Assembly: GCA_963920575.1 (NCBI GenBank)
Contig: OY986965.1
Span: forward strand, 12,104,290-12,168,289
Length of the DNA: 64,000 bases
Direction of reading: 5' to 3'
DNA from: Narthecium ossifragum
Lineage: Eukaryota > Streptophyta > Magnoliopsida > Dioscoreales > Nartheciaceae
Below, piece by piece: positions 23,067 to 34,904 of this stretch (the first letter of the stretch is position 1; the number at the start of each line of letters is the position of its first letter). Under the pieces are notes generated by a model, which worked only from the letters and a program-made list of their open reading frames with translations, ran no database searches and was not told the DNA's origin. Both the position numbers and the translations under genes were made by a program.

Positions 23067-23686
23067 CCTGGCGTTCGCCGGCGGGATGGTTCCGATCGGA
23101 GATGAGAAGAGTATAGAAGAGGGGAGATTGGTTGGGTTAGGTGCTTTCTATGGGGAGAGTGGAGACTGAGTAGCTTGGGGAACAAGAAGAGGAGGGGATG
23201 GACTCGGTGCGACCTATTGCGACATGGTCCAGTTGAGGCCGGGTTGAGCTTAATTAATCGTGACCGGATTGGATCTGATCCAATAGATTCCGTGGGTGTT
23301 GTGACTCTTATTAACTCGTTTTTTTTTGTCAAGAAATAAGCAAACAAAAAAAAAAACATTTTTATGAAAGTAAATTTTGTTTAATTTGTAATGAAATTAA
23401 CAAGTTTATGGAAATTTTAATTTAATAAAGTTTATCACAAAGGTGATATAATAATATAGTTTCCTTTGACAGACTTTAGCAATATAATATTTATCATAGA
23501 CGTTGTAATATGCAAGTAATTCAATTTGGGTCCCAAATACGATAACCTTAGCCAAAGCTATTGGGCATTAGGGCCTTTATAAAAGGGGTAATGATATTTT
23601 GATACCATGTAGTTTAGAGTAATGGCAATCTACTACCTTGTATTTTTGGAAATGTAGTTTAATACCCTACATTTTAGGTGACTACG
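23067..23686. other. PBC1 promoter/5' leader and adjoining repeat-like DNA
   Basis: The first 150 bp or so should be the PBC1 5' leader. Further right the sequence is AT-rich. From about 23590 it resembles the host repeat (ACTACCTTGTATTTTTGGAA) in which the two long LTRs at 23687 and 26042 landed. No gene seen. Confidence 0.5.
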
Positions 23687-25991
23687 TGTGAGGACATGTT
23701 CCTCTACTCCGGGGTCGACCACCTGGTCGGGCTCGTTGTAGACCGCAAGGGCAATTTGGTAAATTGCGTCTTATCGGTTTGTTTCACACCCGCGTGTGCA
23801 CACACTGACCGTGTTTGTGTTAGTGTTTGATTAGAATGGTTAGGTGGACCCGGGAACGGAAGATCCGAGCTTGGGCTTGTGTTTTATTCCAAGTTTTAGT
23901 TTCTGGGCAAAGGAGATCGATCTTCCTTGCTAAGGAGATCGATCTTCCTTGAAAAGAAGATCGATCTTCCTGTGCCAGAAAGTCTTGGCGGTGGATTTTG
24001 AGAGGACGACCGTCGTTGGGCGTCACTCTCCACTGTCAGATGGAGAAAAGACTTTCTCTCCTCTCCTCTCCCTTATCCTCTTCTTCTCCCCCTTTCTTGG
24101 CATTTCCTCTTCTCCTTCTTCCTCTTCTCCTTCTTCTTCCTTCTCCTTCTTTCTTCTTCTTCCCACGACCCGGTTTCCCCTGTTTCCGGCATCCATCTTC
24201 TTCCCCTCCGTTCTCCCTCCTCCGGCCATCATTTTGGGTGCTTGAAGGCTCATTGGATTCGTGGCAATGAGAGGAAAATCCCTGGCTTGGTTGGAATCTA
24301 GTTTGGTGGTCGTACCGCGGGGAATTAGCTGAGGATTGCGTTTCCGGTAGGTTTCTACTTACGTGGGTTAATAGGGGGTTTTCTCTTAATCTTGCCGGTA
24401 GATCTAGGTGTTCTTGGTGTTGTTGGATGCCTCTTGCTTAGCTTAATTTATGTTGTAAGTTTCATAAGATTTGATTGAGGATTTAGTAGGTTTTTAGCAT
24501 GTTTAAACTCGGATTTTCCGGTTTCTCTGTTCTTGAAGAACAACCGGTTTACGGTGCATTTTTCGGTCTGTACATGCATGATCTTGATTTATGATGAATA
24601 TGAGAGTTGTAGATATTTGAATCTACTCTCAAACCCAACTGGTTTCATAATTTTCTGAGTTTCCTATGAATTGTTATGATTTTCCTACGGATGGGCTGCT
24701 TTGCAACAATTAAAGGTAATTAGTGAGATTAATGGTTTTTATTAGTGTTTTCTCGATAATCGAGCCATCGGGTGTTTCCCGGTTTTGGATATGTTGATCC
24801 CAGTATGTTTATCTGCGGGTGTCTATGTTGGATCTCGAATCCGACGTCGGATCAACGAGGTCACTTAGCCCATAATTAGAGGATTTTGGTGTTTTTAATA
24901 ATATTATATGTTCTGAATATATAATATTATATTATATGTTCATCTGAGTTTTCGGGGTTGCTTCCCGTTGCAGGAGTCCCCGGTTGACGTTCGCAGTGCC
25001 GTCGTAATGCTGGGACTCGCTGCGGATTGGTTGGCAGTGGTTGGTAGTACCGTTGCAGCGATCCAGTTAGACTTGTGTGTTGCTTTTATCATATTGTTGC
25101 ATGCCTACATCTTGCCTGGGTATGATCATAGCATGCATTCTGTTGTGCATTAGATAAATAAGGTTAGGGCGTGGGCGATGGGTTGATCGCCGATTCGAGA
25201 GCTTTCGGGTAGCTCGGATTTAGCTCTAGGACCGTGACGGGTATCAAGGTCCAGGTTGGATTGTAGTATTCAGTCGATATCGATGATAGGCTTAGATGAT
25301 TTGAATACATGTTGATTGATGATTTAGAGGTCGTGTCGGTCTCGAGTCGGGTTCTGAGGTGTAGCCGGTGTCCGGTTATAATGACTCTTGAGTAGAGGGT
25401 GTGCTTACTCATCGGTGCCATTTCCTGCCAGCAGTGCCGGTTTTCTGCTTGTGAGTCAGCAGTGTTAGTTTCCTGCTTACTGAACGTGACCCCTCGTGTG
25501 ACCAGCTTGCCTGGAAGATCACGACTGTGGACCTCAGGGACACTCGGTGGGGTAATGGGACCCATGTGTACACCCAGGCCTTACTTGGAGGCGACATTGT
25601 TGAGTTCTCTCCTTTCTATGTGTCGTAGTATAGAACCTTACTGAGCTTTATACTCACTCCTACCCGGGCTGTGTTTTGCAGGTGCAGGCGTCAACTCTTC
25701 TTCGGTGGCCCCTACCGGGCAGGTGTTTGGTGGCGCGGCGGCGTCTGGCGGTGCTTGAGGAGCGGTGATCTTTTGTCTACCCATTTTTTGTTAGTTAGCC
25801 TCCTACGGGAGTGTGATGTATTATATTATATCTTTTGAGGTTGTTGATTATTGTTTTATTAAGGGTTCTTATGAATTGTTTAGGAAGACCAGTAGATTAG
25901 AGGGAACCCCTCGCCAAAATTATTCCGGATTAGTTAGGTTCCAGTTAGCATCGCCCCGCCCAGTTGGGCCTTCACGGGTCGGGGCGCGACA
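23687..25991 (+). mobile_element. Solo LTR, family D, copy 1 (2305 bp)
   Basis: Starts TGTGAGGACATG and ends GGGGCGCGACA. Flanks are CTACG (23682-23686) and CTGCG (25992-25996), a 5-bp target duplication with one change. Orientation is taken from the TATA box and pyrimidine-rich leader of copy 3. Boxes of AGATCGATCTTCC at about 23927-23970 lie 240-285 bp from the start. No primer site or coding region follows, so it is a solo LTR. Short frames inside (such as 24968-25153) are not conserved between copies. Confidence 0.85.
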
Positions 25992-26041
25992 CTGCGTGAT
26001 TTACTACCCTGACCATGGACGACGTTAGTCCCCGTTCATAG

Positions 26042-27764
26042 TGTCGCGCCCCGCCCCGGAAAACCCATCCGGACCGGGACACGAATGTGGGGGGTTCCTA
26101 CATCTACTAACAACCAACTGGCGGAAACAGTTACAAAGAAACAGAGAGCGGAAGTAAATCTAACTACTATTATTATAAAACTGTACATACAACAGAGTTA
26201 CATTAAGATTTACATAAACCAGTCCTCATGTACAAAAGATGTTATAAGACTCAAAAAGGTTACATCAACAGAGATCTCCCGGAAGGCACAACAGAAGCCA
26301 TCTTGGCCCTCAAACATGCCCTGATGTCGTCGCGCCACCGTAGGATGAGCAACTGGGGCCCACCGAAGGAGAGCTGGTACCTGCACCTGCAAACGCCACC
26401 CGGGTAGGAGTGAGCACTAAGCTCAGTAGGGTTCTACTCTACGACACACACAAGGAAGGGGAAACTGCAACTGAACTAACTCTGTGCCAAGTACTGAGGC
26501 CTGCCAAGGACCCCATAAATCCCGTCAATAACCCGAAGGGTACCTGTCCAAAGTACGTCCCTTCGACATCCACTGTTCAAGGGTGGACATTCTCCGCCAT
26601 TCCCTGACACAGGGTGGATAACAAACATTCCCGAGGGTCATGACTCCCTCGGTTAACCACAAAGCGATAAGAAACAACAGTTTATAGCAGTATCACTAAA
26701 AATGGTCAATAAAACCCCATCAAACAGCTTTGGGATCGATCTGGAATATTTGGATCGATCCAGACTACTTGGATCGATCCGAACAGCTTCATACCAACTT
26801 CAGATCAGTCTCGTCATAGGCCACGAGAAAAATCACCAAAATTCATAGACAAGTCAGAAAAATACGAAATAAGCTGGAATGGAAAGATAACTCAGAGATC
26901 TACAACTCTTCTGTTCATCATAACTCAAGAACATGCATGTACAAACCGAAAAATGCGCCGTACACCGGTTGTTCCTCAAGAACAGAGAAACCGGAAAAAT
27001 CCGAGTTTAATCATGCTCAAATCCTACTAAAATCTCAACCAAAGCTTATGAAACTTAAACCAGAAATTATACTAAGCAAGAGGAAGTCAATCACATGAAG
27101 AACAACAAGATCAAACGGCTAGATTAAGAGAAACCCATTAAACAACTCACGTAGGTAGAACACATACCGGAAACGCAATCCTCGGCTGATTACTCGCAAA
27201 TTGGTCACCAACAGAGCTTCAAACAACACCAGGGATCTTCCTCACGCCACCACGGTTCCAACGAGCCTTGGAACGCCCAAAACGGTCGGCGGAGGAGGGA
27301 GAACGGTGGAGAAGAAGGTTCAGTCGGAAACAGGGGAAGCAGAACCGCGGAAAGGAGAAAGAAGAAGAGAAGGAGAAGAGGAGGAAGAGGAAGGAAAAGG
27401 GAAGGGGAAAGCCGGGGAAGGAGGGGAAAAGGGGGAGCAGAGGAGAGAAAGTCTCCTCTCCCTTGACAGCGGAGAGCGACGGCCACGACGGCCATCCTCT
27501 CAAGGAAGAAAGACGTTGACATGCTACAGTATCCGGATCGATCCAAGACTAAGTCAGATCGATCCAAGACCTAGCTGGATCGATCCAACACTAGCTTAGA
27601 TCGATCCACAGGTCAAAAACCTCCTAAACAGATCTAGTCAAACACAATCATCAATCAGAGGTTGTGTGCGCACACGGGTGAGAAACTAACCGACAAGGCG
27701 TAATTTACCAAATTGCCCTTGTGGTCAACAACGAGCTATAGGAATAGAGGGACAGGTCCTCACA
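26042..27764 (-). mobile_element. Solo LTR, family D, copy 2 (1723 bp), inverted
   Basis: On the plus strand it starts TGTCGCGCCCCG and ends GGTCCTCACA, the reverse complement of the family ends. Perfect target duplication CATAG at 26037-26041 and 27765-27769. GATCGATC boxes occur at 27534-27608, near its 5' end, and at 26735-26770. Its U5 end lies 50 bp from the U5 end of copy 1. Confidence 0.9.
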
Positions 27765-28689
27765 CATAGTGTTTACACGTGACGGCACGTGATGAGTAGA
27801 GAGAGAGAGAAAGAGAGAACTAGAGAGAGAGAGAGAGGTGGTGCTCGCCCGGTGGCCCATCTCGGGACCTCTTCGACAGCCGTACTCCACCACCACTCAT
27901 CCCTCCACTTCACCATCAACCTCCTCATCTCTCCACCAACCTCTCTCTCTCTCTCTCTCCTCATTGGGAGACGGCGCAGTCACCAACCACCGCCTCTGAC
28001 CTTCATATCTCTCTTCTCTCTTCTCTCTCTCTCCTTTCTTTCCAGCCTCGTCATTCGTGGTTATGGAGTTGGATCGGTGCCTGCGTTAGATCACGAAGGC
28101 AAGGAATTCGATCGTGGGGATGGAGACGACTCCGACGGCGGCGGCAAATCCGGCGACAATCTTGATGGATATGGAGGATTTTTGGGAGGAGGGGGTGATG
28201 GGGATTGCTGAAGGTTTGGAGGTGGGGGAGGGGAAGGGATTAGATCACTGGTTCCCAGATCGCCGAGGGGACGAACTCTTTGCTTCCGGTGACGTTGAAT
28301 AGATCGAAGGTGCCCGCAATGATGGTGTTTTGGCAGGCGACACGGGTGGATTGGTTGGCGGCGAGGTCACGTGGGGCAGAGGTGGAGGAGTAGGCAATGG
28401 TGGTGTTGGATAGATCGATGACGAAGCGGACTGCGGAGATGGTGGAGAACTGGTAGGGCCGGTCGTCGGCTACGAAGGGCACGAGGTCAGGCAGGGAGAG
28501 AGGGAGAGAGAGAGGTGGCGGCGCCGCCTATGGAAGAGGAGACGGAGCTCAGGTAGGTGTCGTCAAGGAGGAGGGTTGTGGTGAGGCTGGTCGAGGTTTG
28601 AGGCAGCAAGGGAGGTGATGGAGAAGACGGTGATCTCGAAGAGGTCGCCAGGATGGATGCCGAAGAGGTCGAGGTTTGGACCCGACGGT
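27765..28689. other. GA-rich and GC-rich stretch upstream of truncated Tat-2
   Basis: Host sequence after the CATAG duplication, a (GA)n run near 27797, then GC-rich sequence that joins the Tat-2 gag start at 28690. No Tat 5' LTR or primer site is present, so Tat-2 has lost its 5' end. The plus-strand frame at 27789-28211 is mainly simple repeat and is not called. See the minus-strand fragment at 28240-28482. Confidence 0.55.
28240..28482 (-). pseudogene. Gene-like fragment, unrecognised
   Basis: On the minus strand about 80 residues read like a real, GC-rich plant exon: RPYQFSTISAVRFVIDLSN, a neutral middle, then AGTFDLFNVTGSKEFVPSAI. Codon third positions are mostly G or C, unlike the AT-rich surroundings. 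The frame may extend upstream towards 28560. I cannot name the family, and both ends are abrupt. It could be a captured host exon or the remnant of a gene displaced by Tat-2. Confidence 0.35.
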
Positions 28690-31115
28690 ATGGTCGTTAC
28701 CCGTACTGGACTAGATACCACTCATAGTGGTGGTGGAAACGCCGATCACGGCGATGCCCCATATGTTGATAATGCTCATGTGACTATCGACCAAGCACTT
28801 ATCGTCCATCCTCCTATCGTTCAACCTCAAGTAGAATATCAGAAAAAAATGACATATCATAGTTCTGAACGAGGTGGATCATCAATTAGAAATGAGCAAG
28901 ATTACGAGACCATAACTGCTAGGACCGCACATATGATGGTCGATGAAGCCTTAGATGCTAATAATCAGCAAATGGCTAACCATATTGCTCTAGCTTTACG
29001 ACCTTTTGTGGAGACCATGCAAAATTTCATGAACATTGTTATTCCAAGTGCCAGTAATGGTCTAAACAACACTAGGGCGATTGGTTTTAATGTTCCTAGC
29101 GTCCCTAACCTTAGCCAAAATGCTAATGCCAATAATAACATTCATGTCAGTGGCCATGGTCAAGGTTTCCCACCTAACACTATCATAGGGCCGAAGACTA
29201 GCACTGGATATGTTTTGTTAAACAATCCATCAGCCAGTCAGGTTGGGAGTGTTCAAAATGGCCAAGCAGGCCAAAATAGCTTTCGTCACCATACCCCATT
29301 TTATTGTCCAACAGCGATACATAACGATAATATCTAAAGACCAAATGGGATCGGCCAAATTCCAGGGATATTGGTAGGTATGCCAAATAATGGTGTTTCT
29401 GGTAATCTATCTAATCCTACCCCCTCATATATTCCAATTAATAGTGGTCCGTTCAATAGCCAGAATTCCTCTCAAAATCGTAATTCTGGTAAAGTAGGAC
29501 CAAGTACAAATCCTAGGCCGATTGTTAACAATGGTGGAAATAATGGTAGTGTCCCAAGAATGAACGATGTTCTTCCGCCGTTTATTTCTCATAACAATTA
29601 TCACCAAAACGATATTCCTCCGGTGTTTATTACTCAAAACAATTATCGCCAAAACGATGTTCCTTCGCCGTTTATTCCTTAGAACAATTATCGCCAAAAT
29701 GATGTTACTCCACCATTTATTCCTCAGAACAATTATCGCCAAAATATGTTCCTTCGTCATTTATTCCTCAGAACAATTATTGTCAAAATGATGTTCCTCT
29801 GCCAGTTATTCCTCAGAATAATTATCGACCAAATGATCCATATGACCAAGTGCATTTCAATCCCCTTTATAATCCGATGGATATTCTACAAAAACAAGTG
29901 GCCGATATTTTACATGAGCGAATAGGGTTAGGACGACCAGTTACTCGTCCAATTTATAGGAAACTGTATCCTGATTGGGTTGATCAAATGTATTCGTTCC
30001 CTAGAAACTATAAAGTTCCTGAATTCACCATTTTCACCGGTGTAGACAAGACGTCTACCATTGAGTACATTGGAATATTTTCTATGCAATGTGGAGAAGT
30101 GAACGATTACGTGAAGTTAAGGCTTTTCCCAAGCTCTTTAGCTAGAGTGGCCTATTCATGGTTCATTAAGTTACCGATCAATTCCATACAAAATTGGCAA
30201 CATAGGGAGCATGCGTTCCATTCACGGTTTTATAAAACTAAATCAGAGATTACTATGGTCGATTTAGCTCAACTAAGACAACGGCCAAATGAGAATGCGA
30301 AAATTTTCTTACAATGGTTTAAAAGAGCAAGGAGTAAGTGTTTTATAACAATACCTGAGAAAGAGTTTGTAAAACTCGCTCAAAGTGGCTTATTTTTTGA
30401 ACTTAAGAAAAAGTTCTAAGATAGAGATTTTATAGATATGTTCCAATTGCAAACTAGTGTTATAGGGTATGAGCAATTGTTAAGATAGGAAGATCAAATG
30501 AAAGCATCTTCTCGAGGAACTTATTATAAAGACGTAAATTATGAACTCAATCAGGTCGATGAAACGGATGAAGGCTGTGAGTTTGTAACGGATATGTGTC
30601 TGGTTGAACTGATAAAGGGTTGGCCATATATGTGTAAAGCTCTTGCTAGGCTTGTGTGAGAGCTTAAAATTAAGGAAGTTGCCAAAAATGGCAAACGTCA
30701 AATGAGGAAATTTACATTTGATACTTCAAAGGCCGTTCAAATTTTTGATCAATTGTTGAAGGACAAACAAATTAAATTGAATGATGGACATGTTATGCCA
30801 AACCCTGAACATATTAAGGGTAAGAAATATTATAAGTGGCATAATACTTGGTCACATCATACTAATCATTGTTTGATCTTTCACAATGTTTTGCAGGATG
30901 TTATTGATTCAGGTAGAATTCGTTTTCCGGCTAAGGATATGGGGGTTGATATTAACCCATTTCCCAAGACTTCTCAAGTGGCAATGGTTATGACCGATGT
31001 GGCAAATCTGAAGTTGCCCAAGTTCAAGATTGTGATCGATGAGACTCAGGACGACAGTCGTCTAGGTGTGTTCACTAGACTTAGCCAGGACAAGGGCAAG
31101 GCACCAATGCCCTAG
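28690..31115 (+). pseudogene. Tat-2 gag
   Basis: Starts at the ATG at 28690 with MVVTRTG, a common Tat gag opening. An Asn/Gly-rich N-terminal part follows, then the repeat region (29563-29830), the retrotransposon gag domain (about 29850-30419, with YSWFIKLP and NEN-KIFLQWFKRAR) and a late segment with WHNTWSHHTNHC (about 30830-30870), a knuckle-like motif in which the expected first Cys is Tyr. In-frame stops near 29336, 29681, 30417, 30486 and 30657 are almost all explained by single C-to-T changes. Gag would form the cytoplasmic particle that carries the element RNA. Confidence 0.85.
29563..29830 (+). repeat. Six tandem 45-bp repeats in gag
   Basis: Each unit encodes about NDVPSPFIPQNNYRQ. 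Copy 3 has TAG where copies 4-6 have CAG, a visible C-to-T hit. Copy 5 is about two bases short and shifts the frame. Confidence 0.9.
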
Positions 31116-31192
31116 AGCTTGTGCCTAAGGTATCATTGGGACCTTAGTCGAAGTTTCATCGGCCACAATCCTGGCAATGGAATCGTGGTCAG

Positions 31193-32311
31193 TTGCATAC
31201 TTATCCAAGAAATTTCTTGCCTCAACCATATAAACCAGATAGGTGGTACAGTTATAACAGTTGCACTCGCCGATCAGTTCCGGTGGAAGAGATGACCAGA
31301 ACTCAATATCTGCGATACCAGAAGAAGTATGGCCAAATGATGAAGGCTAAACATGCTCAAAAGAGTAGCCAAGAACAGACAGAGGACACTATGGAGGAGG
31401 AAGAGAACACTGCCGGTTCCAAGACAAGAGGTAAAGGAACCAGCAAGTTTTATTGTCCCAAGAAGGACAAGGAGGAGGATGACGAGGTAAACCATATGAT
31501 CCAGTTTGAAACCATGCCTCCAGTCATTGCCAATCATTATATACTTCCTAATCGCCTCGGACAGCAGTGTCCACTAGAGAGTGATTCTGATATCTTTGAC
31601 ATGGCCGATGATGGAGAAGCTTCAGCTGCATTGGTCGAGGAAAATATGGGGCATGTGTCAGTTAGTTTGGTATCCGACGATGAGGACGAGTATGTTGAGA
31701 TTGATGAGAAGATTGATGTCACAGCAGAGGCGAGAAGAAGGGGTATGTCTACTGAGCTATTATTGAAGGAGTTATATGAAGCGGACAACCCTAATGTGGC
31801 ACAAGGTGGCTGTCTCAGTGGTAAGTACGATTATCTGAGAACCTACTGTGATCTGACAATCAAGCGTTGGGTGAAGAAGACTCAAGTTGTCACCCAGCTA
31901 ACACCAGTTGTATCAGATCCAATTGTTCCAACTGGTTGGGACGATGCAGAAGAGCCAGTGGTAGAAGACACTGAGTGGGTAGAGATAGAAGTCCCCATTA
32001 AGGTCAAAGAAGAAGCAGCAAGGAGGAATATTTCACAAAAGAAGCTCATCATGGAGCTGTATAAGGCAGGCATCCCTGCTGTGAGCACTCAGGGTGAGTC
32101 TAGTGGAAAGTTTGATTACTTAGTATGCTATGGAGACCCGGTGGTAAAAATATGGGTTCCAAAAAGCGATGTGGCCAAATATATTCAACAGGCAGAACAA
32201 TCACCAATTACCCCAATGGGTTGGGGCGAGGGGGACGCAGATGATCATAACGAGGCAGATCAGCAAGTTTGGCCATCTTGGTTTGGGCAAGAGAAATCGG
32301 ATGTCGTATAG
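31193..32311 (+). pseudogene. Tat-2 gag-protease linker with a duplicated 86-residue module
   Basis: A frame of about 372 residues without internal stop. It begins with a basic part holding the Tat-typical MTRTQYLRYQKKYGQMM, then a Lys/Glu-rich stretch with a lone CPKK. Two tandem copies of an unknown module follow: 31691-31951 (residues about 167-253) and 31976-32233 (about 262-347). Each copy has a charged helix with an LLLKELY/LIMELY core, then SGKxDYL, then a KxWV-K segment, and ends in TGWDDAE or MGWGEGD. The frame closes with CAG turned to TAG at 32309. It precedes the protease. Role unknown. Confidence 0.75.
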
Positions 32312-32408
32312 GTTGAGGCTAAGCCTAAAGGCAAGACAGTTCAAGGGTTCGCCGGGTCATCGACCAAGTCTCAAAATGATAATCAACGGCTATAAAGCAA
32401 GGTTGTGT

Positions 32409-32858
32409 TTGACAGGCCACCAGAAGCTATGACGCGCCATCTTAGGCATTTGCACATTAAAGTCGAGGTCACTGGTATACCTGTAAATAGAGTCTTGATT
32501 GCACAGGGGCTGCCGTTAATGTCATCCCATCCAAGATGTTCAAACGGCTTGGCAAGACATAGAGTGACTTGATTCCTACAAACATAACTTGGACAGGGTT
32601 TAGTGGGGTACCAGCTTCTGCCAAAGGGATTCTCCCTTTAGATGTCAAAGTGGGAAGTGTGACGAGAACGACAGTGTTCTTCGTTATGGAATCATCGACA
32701 AGTTACAATGTGTTGCTTGGTTGAGATTGGATTCATGACAGTAAGTGTGTGCCGTTATCCTTACACTAGTGTTTGTTTCTTTGGAACGAAGATGGAAATG
32801 TGGAATCAGTTATGGCCGATAACATGCCATACAACGCTGAGACACATGCAGTGGAGGC
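32409..32858 (+). pseudogene. Tat-2 aspartic protease, damaged
   Basis: After PPEAMTRHLRHLHIK and GIPVNRVLI the sequence should enter the catalytic D-G-G-A-A loop. Here a small deletion before GGGCTGCCGTTAATG removes the Asp codon and shifts the frame. The second half (MFKRLGKT, TWTGFSGVPASAKG, YNVLLG) is still recognisable, with a CGA-to-TGA stop at about 32732. The gene is cut at 32858 by the LTR at 32859. Confidence 0.8.
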
Positions 32859-34904
32859 TAATGAGTGCATGAAAGTGCACTCTGAAAAGTCTTATAACCA
32901 TCTCAATTGCTGGATTATTATCCTTAATCAACATCTTTAGTAATATTTTTATATCTACATGTTGCTTCACACAGTTATTTAGAAAATACAGGAAATTGGG
33001 GCTAAAATAAGCTGAAAAGATTACATGGGTCAACTTGGAAGATTAAACTGTACCTAATCATGAAGAACCAGATGATGTGCCATACATCATTGGAAAGCTC
33101 TTGAAGTCTAGTTTCTGGAGAATTTTACAGTTCGCGATTCTGAGTTTTTTAGAGGAAGTTATGGCATTTTTAGCACCGATGGCGCAGTCTGAGTGGCAAA
33201 AGAGAAAATACGCAGGACAAATGATCGATCATCTTCCCCTAAAAAGATTAATCATTTATGTGACAGAGCGTCATACTTCAAAGGATCGATCACTTCCCTT
33301 ACAATGATGGATCATTTTATGCTGACAGAGAGTTGACAGAGAGCTAGTTTCAAGAAGATCGATCATTTGCCTTAGGAAGATCGATCTTAGTCAGGGCGAC
33401 CCAGGTTACGAAAAATGAGGAAAAATATAGTTTCATCGACTGGTAGGAAAATATTCAGAACATATTCCCTGAAAGTTTAAATATTCTTAAGTTTGAATAC
33501 ATGATAGAAGGCTCAGAGATCTACAACTTTTCTGTTGGACATTTTGTGAGATTATGGATGGTGTGATAGCAGATTTGAAGAATAGATGAAGTTACACAAA
33601 TTGGAAAACTGTTCTGTCGAAGTTGAGGAGAATATTCGGCAAATATTCCAGATAACTCCGAATACTATGAAATCTTTGGGAACTGACTGAAGACGTCTTA
33701 ATATACAACTTTTGTGTTGAGCAAGTTTCCAAATCCAGGCTAGATTGGACCCAATAGCAACCGGAATAGGCTGCTAGGATTAATTCAGGAAATCCGAGTT
33801 ACACCAGAAGTCCAACTCAACTAAAACCCTAATTTCGGGAGTTCCCCTATATATATGGTTATTTAATCCGAAATTTGCTCTCTCCCAAGGGGGTTTTCTA
33901 CATAGCTCTTGAGAGGAGAAAATAAGGAAGAAGATGAAGAAATCTCCATCCATAATTCAGGAAATCCGAGTTACACCAGAAGTCCAACTCAACTAGAACC
34001 CTAATTTCGGGAGTTCCCCTATATATATGGTTATTTAATCCGAAATTTGCTCTCTCCCAAGGGGGTTTTCTACAGAGCTTTTGAGTGGAGGAAACAAGGA
34101 AGAAGATGAAGAAATCTCCATCCATGGCCGAGTAATCCTCGGGCATGGCGGACGGATGACCTAGCGAGGATTAGGGTTTCTTCTTCATCATGGTTCATAG
34201 TTTTAATCTTTATTGTTAAACTTTTTTCTATGTATTGAATCTTCAAAAATTATTTTTAGATTATAGATTTCTATGTGGATGATTAATATTATGAATCCAG
34301 TCATACTTCTTTCATGATATGATAATCCCATAGTTTTATCTATTGTTTACCTACTTTATCTCGTGAAATCTTTGCTATGCATTACCGATTGCGAGAGTTG
34401 GTATTGTGTATTCTTAGAGATATGGTAAGATAGAGTTAGGGCTTTGTTCCAATGAACTTTTGCTATACGTTGCTTGTAGTGACAACCTGTATTGTATATT
34501 CTTAGGTTTTGGTAGGATGAAGTTAGAGCTATAAAAGGAAGAATCAGTCGTAGAAAGAGACATTTATATATTTTATTAGGTTTGTAGTTCCATATCTTCC
34601 TGTTAATATGAATAGGATGTGAATCCCTTAACTGAGTATTATATGAACTATTGAGAAGAGAAGAACCAAAATCCAAGTGAAGTGATTCCTGAAGTCTAGC
34701 CTCAACCAAATCATGATTTCTTTCGTTAATTTTATTTTACCGTTACATCTTCAATCTACTTTTTTAAATTCTACGCTCTTGATTGTTTTTTATAGATTAT
34801 TATCTGTGTTTTTGGATCCTTTCTGCTTGTCTGTCTGTGGGTTCGACCTCTCTTATGTTATATTGCACCACGACCGCTGTGCGAGACACATTTGAACGAT
34901 ATCA
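32859..34904 (+). mobile_element. Solo LTR, family C (2046 bp)
   Basis: Starts TAATGAGTGCATG (terminal TG mutated to TA) and ends ACGATATCA. Perfect target duplication GAGGC at 32854-32858 and 34905-34909. It shares the conserved U3 block (about 33072-33200) with the nested element at 428 and the LTR at 38376, then GATCGATC boxes (33217-33400), then a TATA region that is tandemly duplicated. Confidence 0.9.
33783..34126 (+). repeat. 172-bp tandem duplication containing the LTR core promoter
   Basis: Copies 33783-33954 and 33955-34126 both carry CCCCTATATATATGG followed by the CT-rich start of R and GAAGAAGATGAAGAAATC. The LTR therefore has two TATA boxes, near 33847 and 34018. Confidence 0.85.

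Noticed and set aside
24968..25153. Hydrophobic frame in family D LTR, partly recurring at 46867-47049
   Set aside because: The two differ by frame changes and have no common start, so similarity is from LTR homology rather than a gene.
27789..28211. Frame with Arg/Glu repeats
   Set aside because: Starts in a (GA)n microsatellite and continues in low-complexity sequence.
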